64,000 nucleotides of DNA from Clostridiales bacterium (GTDB lineage Bacteria; Bacillota; Clostridia; Christensenellales; CAG-314), in contig JAFLVM010000002.1 of assembly GCA_022508305.1 (NCBI GenBank), positions 155,729-219,728 on the forward strand, in the 5' to 3' direction. The position numbers and the translations under genes are program-made. Numbering within the stretch: the stretch's first letter is position 1; each line of letters opens with the position of its first letter. Below the pieces are notes generated by a model. The model did not search any database. It was not told the DNA's origin and was given only the letters and a program-made list of their open reading frames with translations. Positions 18,006 to 26,503 of this stretch are shown here, one piece after another.

Positions 18006-18659
18006 ATGACAAACGTTTTACTCAACTACTACAACTTTGACGGCGATTGGGCGCGTCCGCATTTGGAAAAACTGTTCAAAAACCGACCCCATGTCCTAAT
18101 TTTGCCCTTAGCATACCGAGAAACTCAAGCTTGGGATTACAACAGCTTTTTGTCTATCTACGGCAAAGGCGGCGAAAAGTACGACAACATTTTACGTCCG
18201 TTTCTTTCTTACGGCTACGCAGAGCGTGAAATAGAGTGGCTCAATCCCTACGACGGCGCTAACCACCTACAACAGGTGCAAAATGCCGATTTGCTGTTCT
18301 TCACGGGCGGCATGCCGGAAAAGGCAATTGCGCGTATGGAACAACTGGGTATAGTTGAAGCTGTAAAGAACTTCCGCGGCACCGTCATGGGAGCTTCCGC
18401 AGGCGCAATGCTGCAACTTGACACGTACCACATCACCCCCGACGAGGACTACGACAGCTACGGAATTTGGCGCGGCTTAGGGCTTGTCAAAGGTATCGAC
18501 CTTGAGGTTCACTATCTTGCCACCGACTTACAAAACAGCTGTACTGCGCGCGCCGTAAAGGAGCTGAACTTGCCCGTGTATCAAATGTGGCACGAGGGCG
18601 GATTGCTCATTGAGGGCGACAAAGTCACCGTAATGGGGCAGGTCGAGATTGTAAAGTAG
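18006..18659 (+). CDS. Peptidase S51 (dipeptidase E-like) family protein
   Basis: A 217-residue class-I-glutamine-amidotransferase-like protein. DLLFFTGGMPEKAI and VMGASAGAMLQL match the S51 nucleophile elbow, with S131 the probable nucleophile. DLEVHYLATDLQ and MWHEGGLLIEGD follow, the former providing a likely His. Peptidase E cleaves Asp-X dipeptides; other relatives degrade cyanophycin, so the substrate is uncertain. The start at 18006 is immediately downstream of deoA and within reach of the GGAG in its last codons. The stop codon is part of the terminator stem. Contains an in-frame copy of the ATGGGGT motif, encoding R-P-H-V. Confidence 0.8.
   Translation: MTNVLLNYYNFDGDWARPHLEKLFKNRPHVLILPLAYRETQAWDYNSFLSIYGKGGEKYDNILRPFLSYGYAEREIEWLNPYDGANHLQQVQNADLLFFTGGMPEKAIARMEQLGIVEAVKNFRGTVMGASAGAMLQLDTYHITPDEDYDSYGIWRGLGLVKGIDLEVHYLATDLQNSCTARAVKELNLPVYQMWHEGGLLIEGDKVTVMGQVEIVK
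18086..18094 (-). repeat. AYATGGGGT motif copy in the S51 gene
   Basis: ACCCCATGT core preceded by CAAAAACCG and followed by CCTAATTTT; read in frame as P-H-V. Confidence 0.6.
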
Positions 18660-18690
18660 AACTTGTTGACAAAACAAGTTCTTTTTCTTT
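18658..18690 (+). terminator. Terminator of deoA-S51 operon
   Basis: Stem AGAACTTGTT/AACAAGTTCT overlapping the stop codon, then a T-rich tract. Confidence 0.85.
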
Positions 18691-18789
18691 TCTACAATAT
18701 TTGCATTTTAATGAAAAAAGTTTATAGACAGTATTGCTTTTATTTGGTATAATCGTATTTGTAGAATTATGTACTAACAGGGTGAATGT

Positions 18790-21159
18790 ATGGCAGGAAA
18801 AAACGCTGACGTTTTAAGATTTTGCACTCCTGCCCGTTGGTGGGGCGAAAAGTGGCGCGAGGGCTTGTATCTCGGCAACGGGAAAATCGGCGCAAACGTC
18901 TACGGCGGAGCAAACGAAGAGCAAATACTTATCAACGACGCGACCCTCTCATGGTTGGGGCGTACTACAGTCGTGCCGGATATTTCCGACCGAATTGAAG
19001 AAACGCGCAGGCGCATTGAGGAAGGGGATTTTTTGGGCGCTCAAACCGTCATTCCCACAACTCTAATGCAAAAGAGCTTCCGTCCGCAGGTGGAGTATCC
19101 TTTGCCCTTATGCGAACTTGACGCGCGCTTTGCTCAAAGTGAAATCACCATGGAGTTTTTGCGCGAGTTGGACATGGAAAAGGGCGAAGCGACTGTGAGG
19201 TATTCCGTCGGCGAAACAAGGTACAAACGTAATGTTTTCGTTTCCCGAGCGGACAATCTCATTGCCTACCGCATCACCAAGCAGGGCGCAGGCTCTATTT
19301 CGGCGCAGCTTAGTCTCAAGCTTATGCACCGAGTCAACGCGCGCACCTACGAAGGTATTTGTAACATGCCCGAGGGTGTTGCGACCAAGTACGACAAACA
19401 GTTTATGTTGTTTGCAGCCCGCAACGAGGACAACGGCACCGACTACGGCGTTGTTGCCAAATTACACGTTCTCGGAGGTAGCGTTCACCCACAAGAGGAC
19501 TGTGTGGAGATTGTCAACGCGCAGTCGGTTCTCATTCTCATCAAGACTTTCGTCAACAGTTTGCGCGAGCGAGAGTTTAACAACCTCAAAGAGCAGTTAA
19601 ATCTCGTAAAAGACGGCTACGAAAAGCTACTTAAAACACACGCGGCAATCCATTCCAAGCTGTACGGCTCCTGTGACGTTAGGTTGAGCAAATCGTCAAG
19701 CAACATTGAGGATTTGCTTTTGGAAACGGATTCCGGCAAAATGCCCGCCGAGCTTACGGAAAAGCTGTACAAATTTTCCCGTTATTTGACTGTTGCAGGT
19801 ACTCCCGACGACGGCGCGCCGAGACTGTTTACGCCTTGCGGACTGTGGAACGGCAGCTACAAGCCCTATCGCGCAAGCGTCACCGCAAGCGGCGAGCTGC
19901 AAATGACCTACATGCACACGTTGCAGGGAAATTTGTCCTTCAATTTGGAAAAAACCTTTGACTACTACTGGAATAACGTGGTGGACTACCGCAACAACGC
20001 TCAGCGTATTTTCGGATGTCGCGGAATAGCCGTTCCCGTTGTCGCCGCGCCCAACACAGGGCGTTTGGGCAGTCTTGACCTATTTGTAATTCACTTTTCA
20101 GGGTGCGCCGCTTGGGTGGCAAATTTGTACTACAAGTATGCAAAATTCAGCCAAAACACCAAGTTTTTGAAGAACAGACTCATTCCGTTTATGAAGGACG
20201 TGGCGCTGTTTTACGAGGACTTTTTCCGCATGACGGACAACGGCTTGGAAATAAGCCCCTCGGCGTTGCCCATGCGTATTGCCGACAGCTACAACGTCAC
20301 CGACCGCCCTGTCGTCGCCAAAAACAGCGCTTTAGACTACGCTTTGGCAAAGGATTTGCTTACAAATCTAATTGAGGCGTGCAAAACGTGTAACGTAAGA
20401 GGTAGTTTTGGCGTTTGGCAAAAGCTTATCGACGCAATCCCCGACAAGCAACTGGCAAGCGACGGCACGTTTAGAGAGTTCGTCAATTCCATTATTTCCG
20501 TAGACTACACGGGCGTGTCTAACGGCACTTTGTACCCTGCCTATTTCGGTGAGGAAGTCAGCTTTTTGTCCGACGAAGAAACGAAAGAGCACTATATCGC
20601 CACCGCCGACAAAAAACGGTCGGAGCTTGCGTCGCAAAACAGCTACAACATGACGGTTTTAGGCGCGGTGTACGCTCGTTTAGGCGACGGCAACAAAGCC
20701 AATTTGTGCCTTACGAATGCGGCGCGCGGTTGCGTCATCAACAATTTGGCGTTTGTGGACAAGGACTGGCGCGGTATGGGAATTTGCGGTAGCGGTGTTT
20801 GGACGCCTATTCAACTACACGTCAACCTCGTGTTCGGACACGTGGTGCAGCAAATGCTCATGTATTCGCGTGGTGACGTCATCAAGATTTTCCCCGCCAT
20901 TTCGCCTGACTGGAAATACGTCAGGTTCGAAGGCTTACTTGCAGAAAACGGCGTGGCTGTTTCGGTATCAATGGACGGCGACAAGGGAACGCTCTCTGTC
21001 AAATTGGACAGCAAGAAGGAAACGTTCGTCAATTTGATGCTCCCCGACAACGTCAAGAAGCTGACGAAAACCACTCTTCAGGTAAAGCCGGTCGGCAAAA
21101 ACTTCGACGTGACCGTTCCCGCCAATAAGACAGTAGAATTACAATACAAACTGAAATAG
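18790..21159 (+). CDS. GH95-like glycoside hydrolase (alpha-fucosidase/galactosidase fold), cytoplasmic
   Basis: A 789-residue protein. The N-terminal segment WGEKWREGLYLGNGKIGA, YGGANEEQILINDATLSW matches the GH95 N-domain pattern (GNGxxGA...GG...E.I.LN..T.W.G). The central (alpha/alpha)6 part contains PCGLWNGSYKPYRASVTA, and the C-terminal beta domain starts after about residue 690. In well-studied GH95 enzymes an N-x-N pair just before Q-M-N-Y-W activates water; here the corresponding stretch reads S-G-E-L-Q-M-T-Y, lacking both Asn, so activity or specificity may differ. There is no signal peptide, so substrates must be imported. Monocistronic, upstream of purC. Confidence 0.7.
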   Translation: MAGKNADVLRFCTPARWWGEKWREGLYLGNGKIGANVYGGANEEQILINDATLSWLGRTTVVPDISDRIEETRRRIEEGDFLGAQTVIPTTLMQKSFRPQVEYPLPLCELDARFAQSEITMEFLRELDMEKGEATVRYSVGETRYKRNVFVSRADNLIAYRITKQGAGSISAQLSLKLMHRVNARTYEGICNMPEGVATKYDKQFMLFAARNEDNGTDYGVVAKLHVLGGSVHPQEDCVEIVNAQSVLILIKTFVNSLREREFNNLKEQLNLVKDGYEKLLKTHAAIHSKLYGSCDVRLSKSSSNIEDLLLETDSGKMPAELTEKLYKFSRYLTVAGTPDDGAPRLFTPCGLWNGSYKPYRASVTASGELQMTYMHTLQGNLSFNLEKTFDYYWNNVVDYRNNAQRIFGCRGIAVPVVAAPNTGRLGSLDLFVIHFSGCAAWVANLYYKYAKFSQNTKFLKNRLIPFMKDVALFYEDFFRMTDNGLEISPSALPMRIADSYNVTDRPVVAKNSALDYALAKDLLTNLIEACKTCNVRGSFGVWQKLIDAIPDKQLASDGTFREFVNSIISVDYTGVSNGTLYPAYFGEEVSFLSDEETKEHYIATADKKRSELASQNSYNMTVLGAVYARLGDGNKANLCLTNAARGCVINNLAFVDKDWRGMGICGSGVWTPIQLHVNLVFGHVVQQMLMYSRGDVIKIFPAISPDWKYVRFEGLLAENGVAVSVSMDGDKGTLSVKLDSKKETFVNLMLPDNVKKLTKTTLQVKPVGKNFDVTVPANKTVELQYKLK

Positions 21160-21199
21160 TGACTGTACTTTCACAAGTGTTTTTTATAAGGTAAGTAAT

Positions 21200-21907
21200 A
21201 TGCAATATATCAAACAAAATCTGATTTCCGAAGGCAAAACCAAACGCCTTTGGGCAACCAACAGCCCCAAACACGCCATCGCCGAGTTTTCCGACGACGC
21301 AATGATGTATCACGGCAAGCATAAGATATATTTTAAAAACAAGGGCAGACTTTGCAACGAAATTAACGCCATTTTTATGCAGGCGCTTCGCGACAACAAC
21401 GTTGCCACCCACTTTGTGGAGAAGTATTCCGACAACGCCACAGTGGTCAAGCTTGCCGAGATGATTCCCATGGAAGTGGTAGTCCGCAACTATTCGGCGG
21501 GCGCCATGGCAGAGCGACTGGGATTGGAATCTCACAAAAAACTCAAATTTCCCGTGTTGGAATTTTGCTACAAAAACGACGAATTGGGCGACCCCGTCAT
21601 CAACGAGTATCACGCCTACGCTATGGGACTTTGCACGCAGGAAGAGATGTCCGTTATGTGCTACAACGCCATGCGTATAAACAAAGTGTTGACGGACATG
21701 ATGAAAGAGGTGGGGATAATCGTTGCCGATTTCAAGCTGGAATTTGGCAGAACAAGCGGACGGTTGGTAGTAGCAGACGAAATCACGCCAAACGTCGCCC
21801 GCTTTTGGGACAAGGACACGCTTCGCCGCATGGACGACAACGGCGCAAATCCCGAGAAGGAATATCAGGAAATACTAAAACGTTTGAAAACCGTTACTAA
21901 TATGTGA
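21200..21907 (+). CDS. purC: SAICAR synthetase (phosphoribosylaminoimidazole-succinocarboxamide synthase)
   Basis: A 235-residue enzyme of de novo purine synthesis that joins aspartate to CAIR using ATP. Visible motifs are EGKTKRLW (nucleotide binding, residues about 12-19), PMEVVVRNYSAGAMAERLG, DEITPNVARFWD and the conserved IVADFKLEFGR. Length is standard. AAGGTAAG precedes the ATG. No other purine genes are near, so its regulation is separate; the roughly 40 bases before it show no purine riboswitch. Confidence 0.95.
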   Translation: MQYIKQNLISEGKTKRLWATNSPKHAIAEFSDDAMMYHGKHKIYFKNKGRLCNEINAIFMQALRDNNVATHFVEKYSDNATVVKLAEMIPMEVVVRNYSAGAMAERLGLESHKKLKFPVLEFCYKNDELGDPVINEYHAYAMGLCTQEEMSVMCYNAMRINKVLTDMMKEVGIIVADFKLEFGRTSGRLVVADEITPNVARFWDKDTLRRMDDNGANPEKEYQEILKRLKTVTNM

Positions 21908-22021
21908 AGCCACGTTTATTGCGCAAAAAGGGGCAACACTTGTTCTCCTTTTCTTGCGAGCGACTTCACCCTTAAACAATTCACTAATTAGATAAAGTAC
22001 AATAAAGGAAAGAGATAAACT

Positions 22022-22498
22022 ATGAGATGTATGTACTGTGGCTGTGAGGACAGCAAGGTTATAGATTCCCGATCCACCGACGACGGCAAGAGTATTCGTA
22101 GACGTCGCGAGTGTATTTCCTGCGGCAAGCGCTTTACCACATTTGAAACGATAGAAATGGTGCCATTCCTTGTCATTAAGCGTGACGGAACACGTCAGTC
22201 TTACGACCGTACCAAAATCAAAAACGGCATTTTGCGCGCCTGCGAAAAGCGTCCTATTTCCATGGCGGAGGTTGACGAGGTGGTGAACTCCGTGGAAAAA
22301 GCTCTTTACAACAGCCTTGACGAGGAAATCACCTCTCAAAAGATTGGCGATTTGGTAATGGAGCAGCTAAAGCAATTGGACGAAGTTGCCTACATTAGGT
22401 TCGCCGCCGTATACCGTCAGTTTAAGGATAGCGCCACCTTTTTTGAAGAAATGAACAAGATTTTCAATACGGCGCCCAAGGGTAGAAAAAAGAACTAA
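22022..22498 (+). CDS. nrdR: Transcriptional repressor NrdR
   Basis: A 158-residue repressor of ribonucleotide reductase genes. The zinc ribbon is formed by C3, C6, C31 and C34 (MRCMYCGCE...ECISCGKRF) and includes the motif RRRRECISC. The ATP-cone domain (about 48-138) binds ATP/dATP and begins FLVIKRDGTRQSYDRTKI. The ribosome-binding site AAAGGA is close to the ATG. It is coupled by TAATG to the downstream kinase gene. NrdR boxes next to nrd genes are not in this window. Confidence 0.96.
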   Translation: MRCMYCGCEDSKVIDSRSTDDGKSIRRRRECISCGKRFTTFETIEMVPFLVIKRDGTRQSYDRTKIKNGILRACEKRPISMAEVDEVVNSVEKALYNSLDEEITSQKIGDLVMEQLKQLDEVAYIRFAAVYRQFKDSATFFEEMNKIFNTAPKGRKKN

Positions 22499-23106
22499 TG
22501 ATTTTTGACGCTAACAGTCACGAGGTTTTGTCACCGATAATAGCCGCAGTTGAACAGGCTTTAAAAAGCAAAAAACGCGATATGGGGTGGCAAAAACCTT
22601 TAATTTTGGCAATAGACGGTTATTGCGGTTCGGGTAAAACCTACTATTCGAAACTAATTTCCGAACACTTTGGCGCAAGCATAATTCATTGCGACGATTT
22701 TTTCCTGCCCAAGCAAATGCGAACGCTCGAACGACTAAGCGAAATGGGCGGTAACGTTCACTATGAGCGTTTGGCAGAAGTTCTCGACAGGGTGCGGCAA
22801 GGCAAGTCATTTACCTATCAAGCGTACGACTGTTCAACGGACAGTTTCGTTGACCGTTACTTTGAAGCTACCGACGTCGTTGTCGTAGAGGGCAGCTACG
22901 CATTGCGCCCGAACCTTAGACAGTACTACGACGTTGAAATTTTGCTCACCGTGGACAAAACTACGCAGTACAATCGCCTGCTTCAACGCGAGGGCGAATG
23001 CGGAGTAATCAACTTTGTAAACAAGTGGATTCCGCTGGAAAATAAGTACTTCGACCAACTTGATACGTCTCAGTGCCTAATCATAGATACAACCCACAAT
23101 AATTGA
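22498..23106 (+). CDS. P-loop kinase, uridine kinase-like
   Basis: A 202-residue P-loop NTPase of the uridine kinase/phosphoribulokinase superfamily. Walker A is GYCGSGKT (about residues 41-48), followed by IIHCDDFFLP, the Asp pair that binds Mg and substrate in this family, and VVVVEGSYAL. Similar Bacillota proteins are annotated as uridine kinase, but substrate cannot be read from sequence. Coupled to nrdR (TAATG). Contains a copy of the ATGGGGT motif at 22580, read as D-M-G-W. Confidence 0.75.
   Translation: MIFDANSHEVLSPIIAAVEQALKSKKRDMGWQKPLILAIDGYCGSGKTYYSKLISEHFGASIIHCDDFFLPKQMRTLERLSEMGGNVHYERLAEVLDRVRQGKSFTYQAYDCSTDSFVDRYFEATDVVVVEGSYALRPNLRQYYDVEILLTVDKTTQYNRLLQREGECGVINFVNKWIPLENKYFDQLDTSQCLIIDTTHNN
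22580..22588 (+). repeat. AYATGGGGT motif copy in the kinase gene
   Basis: ATATGGGGT core with AAAAAACGCG before and GGCAAAAACC after; read as M-G-W. Confidence 0.65.
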
Positions 23107-23169
23107 TTTAACCTTATTGAAATATCGGTAAACAATCAATAGCGGCTTTATTATATACACGGAGCAGCA

Positions 23170-23733
23170 ATGAAAAATATCGAACAAGAACTAAAGCTAT
23201 TTTTAGACGAGAGGGAGTACAACATTCTTCTCGAGCAGTCAAAGGTCAAACCCACCCTGCAAATAAATTACTATTTCGGCTACCGCGGCATGTCCAAGGA
23301 AAAAATGGTGCGAATTCGCGAAAAGCTTGGTGTGTACGTTTTGTGCTACAAGGAACGGCTGTCGCAAATAGAGGGCGTAACAGTATGCGACGAAAGGGAA
23401 ATGGAACTGGAGTTTGACGCCGCTTGCCGATTCATTGACAACGGAATACGACAAGATGAACTCAAAAACCTTTTGAGCGTTGACGTGGGCGACGACTTGG
23501 TCTGTCTGGGCAACATGGAAACCTACCGCGCCAAATTTCAGCTTGCGGAGTGGACGTTGGAACTGGACAAAAACGTCTACTTTGACAAAACCGACTACGA
23601 AGTAGAATGTGAGCACCGAGACGTGGTTGCGCTTAGCAAATTGAAGAACTATCTCTACTACGCATTCGGCATCGTTATCAATCCCGCCACACCTAAGGTG
23701 GAACGGTTTATGAAGGCGCTAAATTGTCGCTAA
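23170..23733 (+). CDS. CYTH domain phosphatase (triphosphate tunnel metalloenzyme)
   Basis: A 187-residue protein of the CYTH/thiamine-triphosphatase superfamily. The N-terminal I-E-Q-E-L-K-L is the defining ExExK motif (residues 4-9), followed by alternating basic and acidic strands (MVRIREKL, CYKER, EREMELEFD, ELDKNVYFDKTDYEVECE) that line the tunnel. Family members hydrolyse triphosphates such as thiamine triphosphate or inorganic triphosphate; Bacillus YjbK is a relative. ACGGAG is 5 bases before the ATG. It probably belongs with the kinase gene 60 bases upstream. Confidence 0.82.
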   Translation: MKNIEQELKLFLDEREYNILLEQSKVKPTLQINYYFGYRGMSKEKMVRIREKLGVYVLCYKERLSQIEGVTVCDEREMELEFDAACRFIDNGIRQDELKNLLSVDVGDDLVCLGNMETYRAKFQLAEWTLELDKNVYFDKTDYEVECEHRDVVALSKLKNYLYYAFGIVINPATPKVERFMKALNCR

Positions 23734-23809
23734 CATAAGGCTCGCGCAACAATTTCGCCCCTGACCGTGGCGACGTCATCAGTTAAAAAACATTTATAAT
23801 CAAAAACTT

Positions 23810-24460
23810 ATGAATAAATTAGCTAAACAGTACAAATACGTAATTTTTGATTTCGACGGAACGATAAACAACACTTCACCCGGCATTTACGCCACCTTTA
23901 CCAAGGTTTTGGAGCACTACGGCGTTGATGCAAGCAAGTTGGATTTGTCCGAGCATATAGGTCCGCCGCTTACCGACAGCTACACCCGTCTACTGGGTGC
24001 TGACAGGTGCAACGAGGCGATTGAACTTCACAAAAAGGTTTACGACGAACTGAACGCCATCGAAAACAGTTTCCTCTACGACGGCATCGTTGACGTGTTG
24101 GAACAATTAAAGAACAGCGGTAAATACGTGCTCGCAATTGCGTCAAGTAAATACCAACCGCACGCGCTGACTTCTCTCAAGTACCACAAGCTCACGAAGT
24201 ATTTTTCCTATGTCTACGGACAAACGGAAAAGCGCGGGTTCAAAGAGGAAGTTTTGCGTCAGCTTATTGACGACAACGGCTTTGACAGGGCGCAGTGTCT
24301 CATGATAGGCGACACTCTGCACGACGTAGAGGGCGCGCATGCAAACGGCATTGACGTAGTGGCTGTAACCTACGGCTTCGGCAAGCGTGAGGACTTGGAA
24401 AAACACGGCGTTCTCGCTTTATGCAACACCCCGCAAGATATTGCCACGTTGTTACTGTAA
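23810..24460 (+). CDS. HAD superfamily phosphatase (phosphoglycolate phosphatase-like)
   Basis: A 216-residue HAD hydrolase. Motif I is FDFDGTINNTSPG (D14 and D16 by position), motif II IASSKYQP, motif III K in KRGFKEE and motif IV MIGDTLHDVEGAHANGIDVV. The helical cap between motifs I and II is of the PGP/beta-phosphoglucomutase type. Substrate unknown. There is no ribosome-binding site; a perfect TATAAT lies 9 bases before the ATG, so the leader would be only about three bases, although no good -35 is visible. Downstream, AAGACGCG and CGCGTCTT (24461-24514) could form a long-loop hairpin. Confidence 0.82.
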   Translation: MNKLAKQYKYVIFDFDGTINNTSPGIYATFTKVLEHYGVDASKLDLSEHIGPPLTDSYTRLLGADRCNEAIELHKKVYDELNAIENSFLYDGIVDVLEQLKNSGKYVLAIASSKYQPHALTSLKYHKLTKYFSYVYGQTEKRGFKEEVLRQLIDDNGFDRAQCLMIGDTLHDVEGAHANGIDVVAVTYGFGKREDLEKHGVLALCNTPQDIATLLL

Positions 24461-24545
24461 AAGACGCGAGCAAAAGCGAATAACAATTATTTTTTATCAA
24501 ATACAACGCGTCTTGTCCAATTTTTGAAAAATCTGTTGTAAAAAA

Positions 24546-24574
24546 TAGACAAAATTTTACAATGTGTGTATAAT
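24546..24574 (+). promoter_or_regulatory. Promoter of the ferredoxin gene
   Basis: TAGACA, 17 bases, TATAAT. Confidence 0.75.
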
Positions 24575-24604
24575 AAAAATATCCTAAAAAGGAGAATGAC
24601 AATT

Positions 24605-24772
24605 ATGGCTCACAAAATCAGTAACGAATGTATTGCTTGCGGTGGTTGCCAAAGTGTTTGTCCTTGCGAAGCTATAAGCGAAGGCGACGGCAAATTTGAA
24701 ATTGCGGCAGATCTCTGCGTAGATTGCGGTGCTTGCGCAGCGCAATGTCCTGTTGGCGCTATCGAAGAATAG
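24605..24772 (+). CDS. 2[4Fe-4S] ferredoxin, clostridial type
   Basis: A 55-residue electron carrier. Two C-x2-C-x2-C-x3-C-P motifs (C9, C12, C15, C19 and C38, C41, C44, C48) bind two cubane clusters; C21 is extra. Ferredoxins of this kind serve pyruvate:ferredoxin oxidoreductase and hydrogenases, which supports an anaerobic host. The ATG at 24605 is taken because AAGGAG sits 10 bases upstream; the ATG at 24596 is too close to that site. It has its own promoter and terminator. Confidence 0.95.
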   Translation: MAHKISNECIACGGCQSVCPCEAISEGDGKFEIAADLCVDCGACAAQCPVGAIEE

Positions 24773-24787
24773 CCACAAACCCTTGTC

Positions 24788-24813
24788 GCCCACGTGTTGA
24801 CGTGGGCTTTTTT
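24788..24813 (+). terminator. Terminator of the ferredoxin gene
   Basis: Stem GCCCACG/CGTGGGC with T6. Confidence 0.9.
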
Positions 24814-24814
24814 A

Positions 24815-24843
24815 TTTACTTGCGACAATTTTTGTTGTATAAT
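24815..24843 (+). promoter_or_regulatory. Promoter giving a probable leaderless transcript
   Basis: TTTACT, 17 bases, TATAAT. Six bases separate the -10 from the ATG at 24850, so the mRNA should begin at the start codon. Confidence 0.7.
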
Positions 24844-24849
24844 AAAAAT

Positions 24850-25584
24850 ATGAAAGTCGAGCTAAATCCCAGCGAAAGAATAGAAGATTTGCAGTGCGAC
24901 GGGCTGCAGCTAATACAGTCGAGTGACGAGTACCGCTTCACAACCGACGCGGTGCTGCTTGCCAACTTCTGCCGAGACATGCGCGGTAAACTCTGCGTGG
25001 AGTTTGGCGCCGGCAGTGGCGTAATCAGCTTGCTAATAGCGCGCAAAAAACACCCTCGCAAGATTGTCGCGTTGGAAATTCAGCCTCAGCTTGCCAATTT
25101 GATGCAAAGAAACGTCAACCTCAACGACTTGCAAGAATTGATAACTGTACACAATTGCGATTTGAAAAACGCCGCTGATTTTGTTCAAAATGCCGACGTC
25201 GTAATATGCAATCCACCCTATAGACGTGTGGGTAGTGGCGAGCAGCAGCTAAAGGAAAACATTGCAATCTGCCGTCACGAAATCAAGGCAACGCTGTGTG
25301 ACGTGATAAAGTCCGCCTCAAGAGTTCTTAACAACCGCGGCAGCCTGTATTTGGTGCACCAATCGGACAGACTGTGCGAAATAGTAATGCTTTGTCAGGC
25401 TCACGGCATTGCGGTAAAAGAGATTTTGCCCGTGTGCCCCGCTCCCAACAAGGAACCCAATCTGGTACTCGTCAGGGGCGTCAAGGCGGGGGAACAGGAC
25501 TGCAAGCTGCGCGCGCCAATGTACGTAACCGACGAACAGGGCAACTACACACCTCAAGCCAAGGCTTGGTACGGATTGGAGTAA
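24850..25584 (+). CDS. tRNA1(Val) (adenine-37-N6)-methyltransferase-like protein
   Basis: A 244-residue SAM-dependent methyltransferase of the TrmN6/YfiC type. The SAM motif is CVEFGAGSGVISLLIA (residues about 52-67), and the N6-adenine signature VVICNPPYRRVGSG contains N-P-P-Y. QSSDEYRFTTDAVLLANF near the N-terminus is characteristic of the family. The start at 24850 is fixed by the promoter immediately upstream; the frame is open farther left but would lie before the transcription start and inside the terminator. There is no ribosome-binding site. The downstream rsmI starts two bases after the stop, an RNA-methylation pair often seen in Bacillota. Confidence 0.88.
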   Translation: MKVELNPSERIEDLQCDGLQLIQSSDEYRFTTDAVLLANFCRDMRGKLCVEFGAGSGVISLLIARKKHPRKIVALEIQPQLANLMQRNVNLNDLQELITVHNCDLKNAADFVQNADVVICNPPYRRVGSGEQQLKENIAICRHEIKATLCDVIKSASRVLNNRGSLYLVHQSDRLCEIVMLCQAHGIAVKEILPVCPAPNKEPNLVLVRGVKAGEQDCKLRAPMYVTDEQGNYTPQAKAWYGLE

Positions 25585-25586
25585 TT

Positions 25587-26369
25587 ATGGTTTATTTTGT
25601 AGCAACACCGATAGGAAATTTAGGTGAAATCACCTACCGCGCTGTGGAAACTCTGAAAAGTGTTTCCGCAATTTTCTGCGAGGACACGCGACATTCGCAA
25701 ATACTCTTGAGTCACTACGGCATTTCCAAGCCTCTGTACAGCTATCACAAGTTCAACGAAAAGAAGTCGCTGGATTTCGTGCTGTCCTTTTGCGAGAAGG
25801 GTGAGGACGTTGCTGTAATATCCGACGCGGGTATGCCGTCCATCAATGACCCGGGTAACGTACTTGTCAACGCACTCATTGAAAAGAACTATCCCTACAC
25901 GGTGGTAAGTGGAGCAAGCGCGTTCGTCAATGCGTTTGTGTTGAGTGGCTACAAACCTCCCTTTACCTACTACGGCTTTTTGCCAGAAAAAAAGTCCGAG
26001 CGCGACAAACTGCTGGACGGCGCGGTGGGAGTGGCAATCTTCTACGTGTCCGTTCACGACATCAAGGAAAACATGGCGTATCTATGCGAACGACTGGGTA
26101 ACCGCGAGTGTTGCCTCGTGAAGGAACTTACCAAGACGCACGAACGCGCGCGCTTTTGTCACCTTGCCGACGTAATTGACGACGACAAAGGCGAATTCGT
26201 ATTGGTGGTGAATGGAATGGCGGACGCAAACCCTTTGTGCGAACTGACGGTAGCGGAGCATTTGAATTACTACCTACAAGGCGGTATGACCAAGAGTGAA
26301 GCGGTCAAAGCGGTTGCCAAGGATCGCAACGTGCCCAAAAACGAAATTTACAAGATGACGATTAATTGA
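25587..26369 (+). CDS. rsmI: 16S rRNA (cytidine-1402-2'-O)-methyltransferase
   Basis: A 260-residue tetrapyrrole-methylase-fold enzyme that methylates C1402 in the ribosomal decoding centre. The N-terminus VYFVATPIGNLGEITYRAVE, then CEDTRHSQILLSHYGI and VISDAGMPSINDPG are RsmI signatures. The ATG at 25587 is chosen because GGAG overlaps the previous stop codon region at good spacing; the frame is open upstream within the methyltransferase gene but without family similarity. The C-terminal domain includes GMTKSEAVKAVAKDRNVPKNEIYK, typical of Bacillota RsmI. Confidence 0.95.
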   Translation: MVYFVATPIGNLGEITYRAVETLKSVSAIFCEDTRHSQILLSHYGISKPLYSYHKFNEKKSLDFVLSFCEKGEDVAVISDAGMPSINDPGNVLVNALIEKNYPYTVVSGASAFVNAFVLSGYKPPFTYYGFLPEKKSERDKLLDGAVGVAIFYVSVHDIKENMAYLCERLGNRECCLVKELTKTHERARFCHLADVIDDDKGEFVLVVNGMADANPLCELTVAEHLNYYLQGGMTKSEAVKAVAKDRNVPKNEIYKMTIN

Positions 26370-26503
26370 CAACAAATTTGCTTTTGTTAAATCGACAGTG
26401 CTACAATAGTAGTGTAAAGCGTGGCAAAAGTGGGGCGTTACGCTTTACGCGGAAAAATCTAGGGACTGTATTTTTCACTATCAAAAAAGGAGAAATACGT
26501 TTT

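Noticed and set aside
24461-24514. AAGACGCG/CGCGTCTT long-loop hairpin after the HAD gene
   Set aside because: The loop is about 38 bases and the T run is weak; neither a convincing terminator nor a known RNA.
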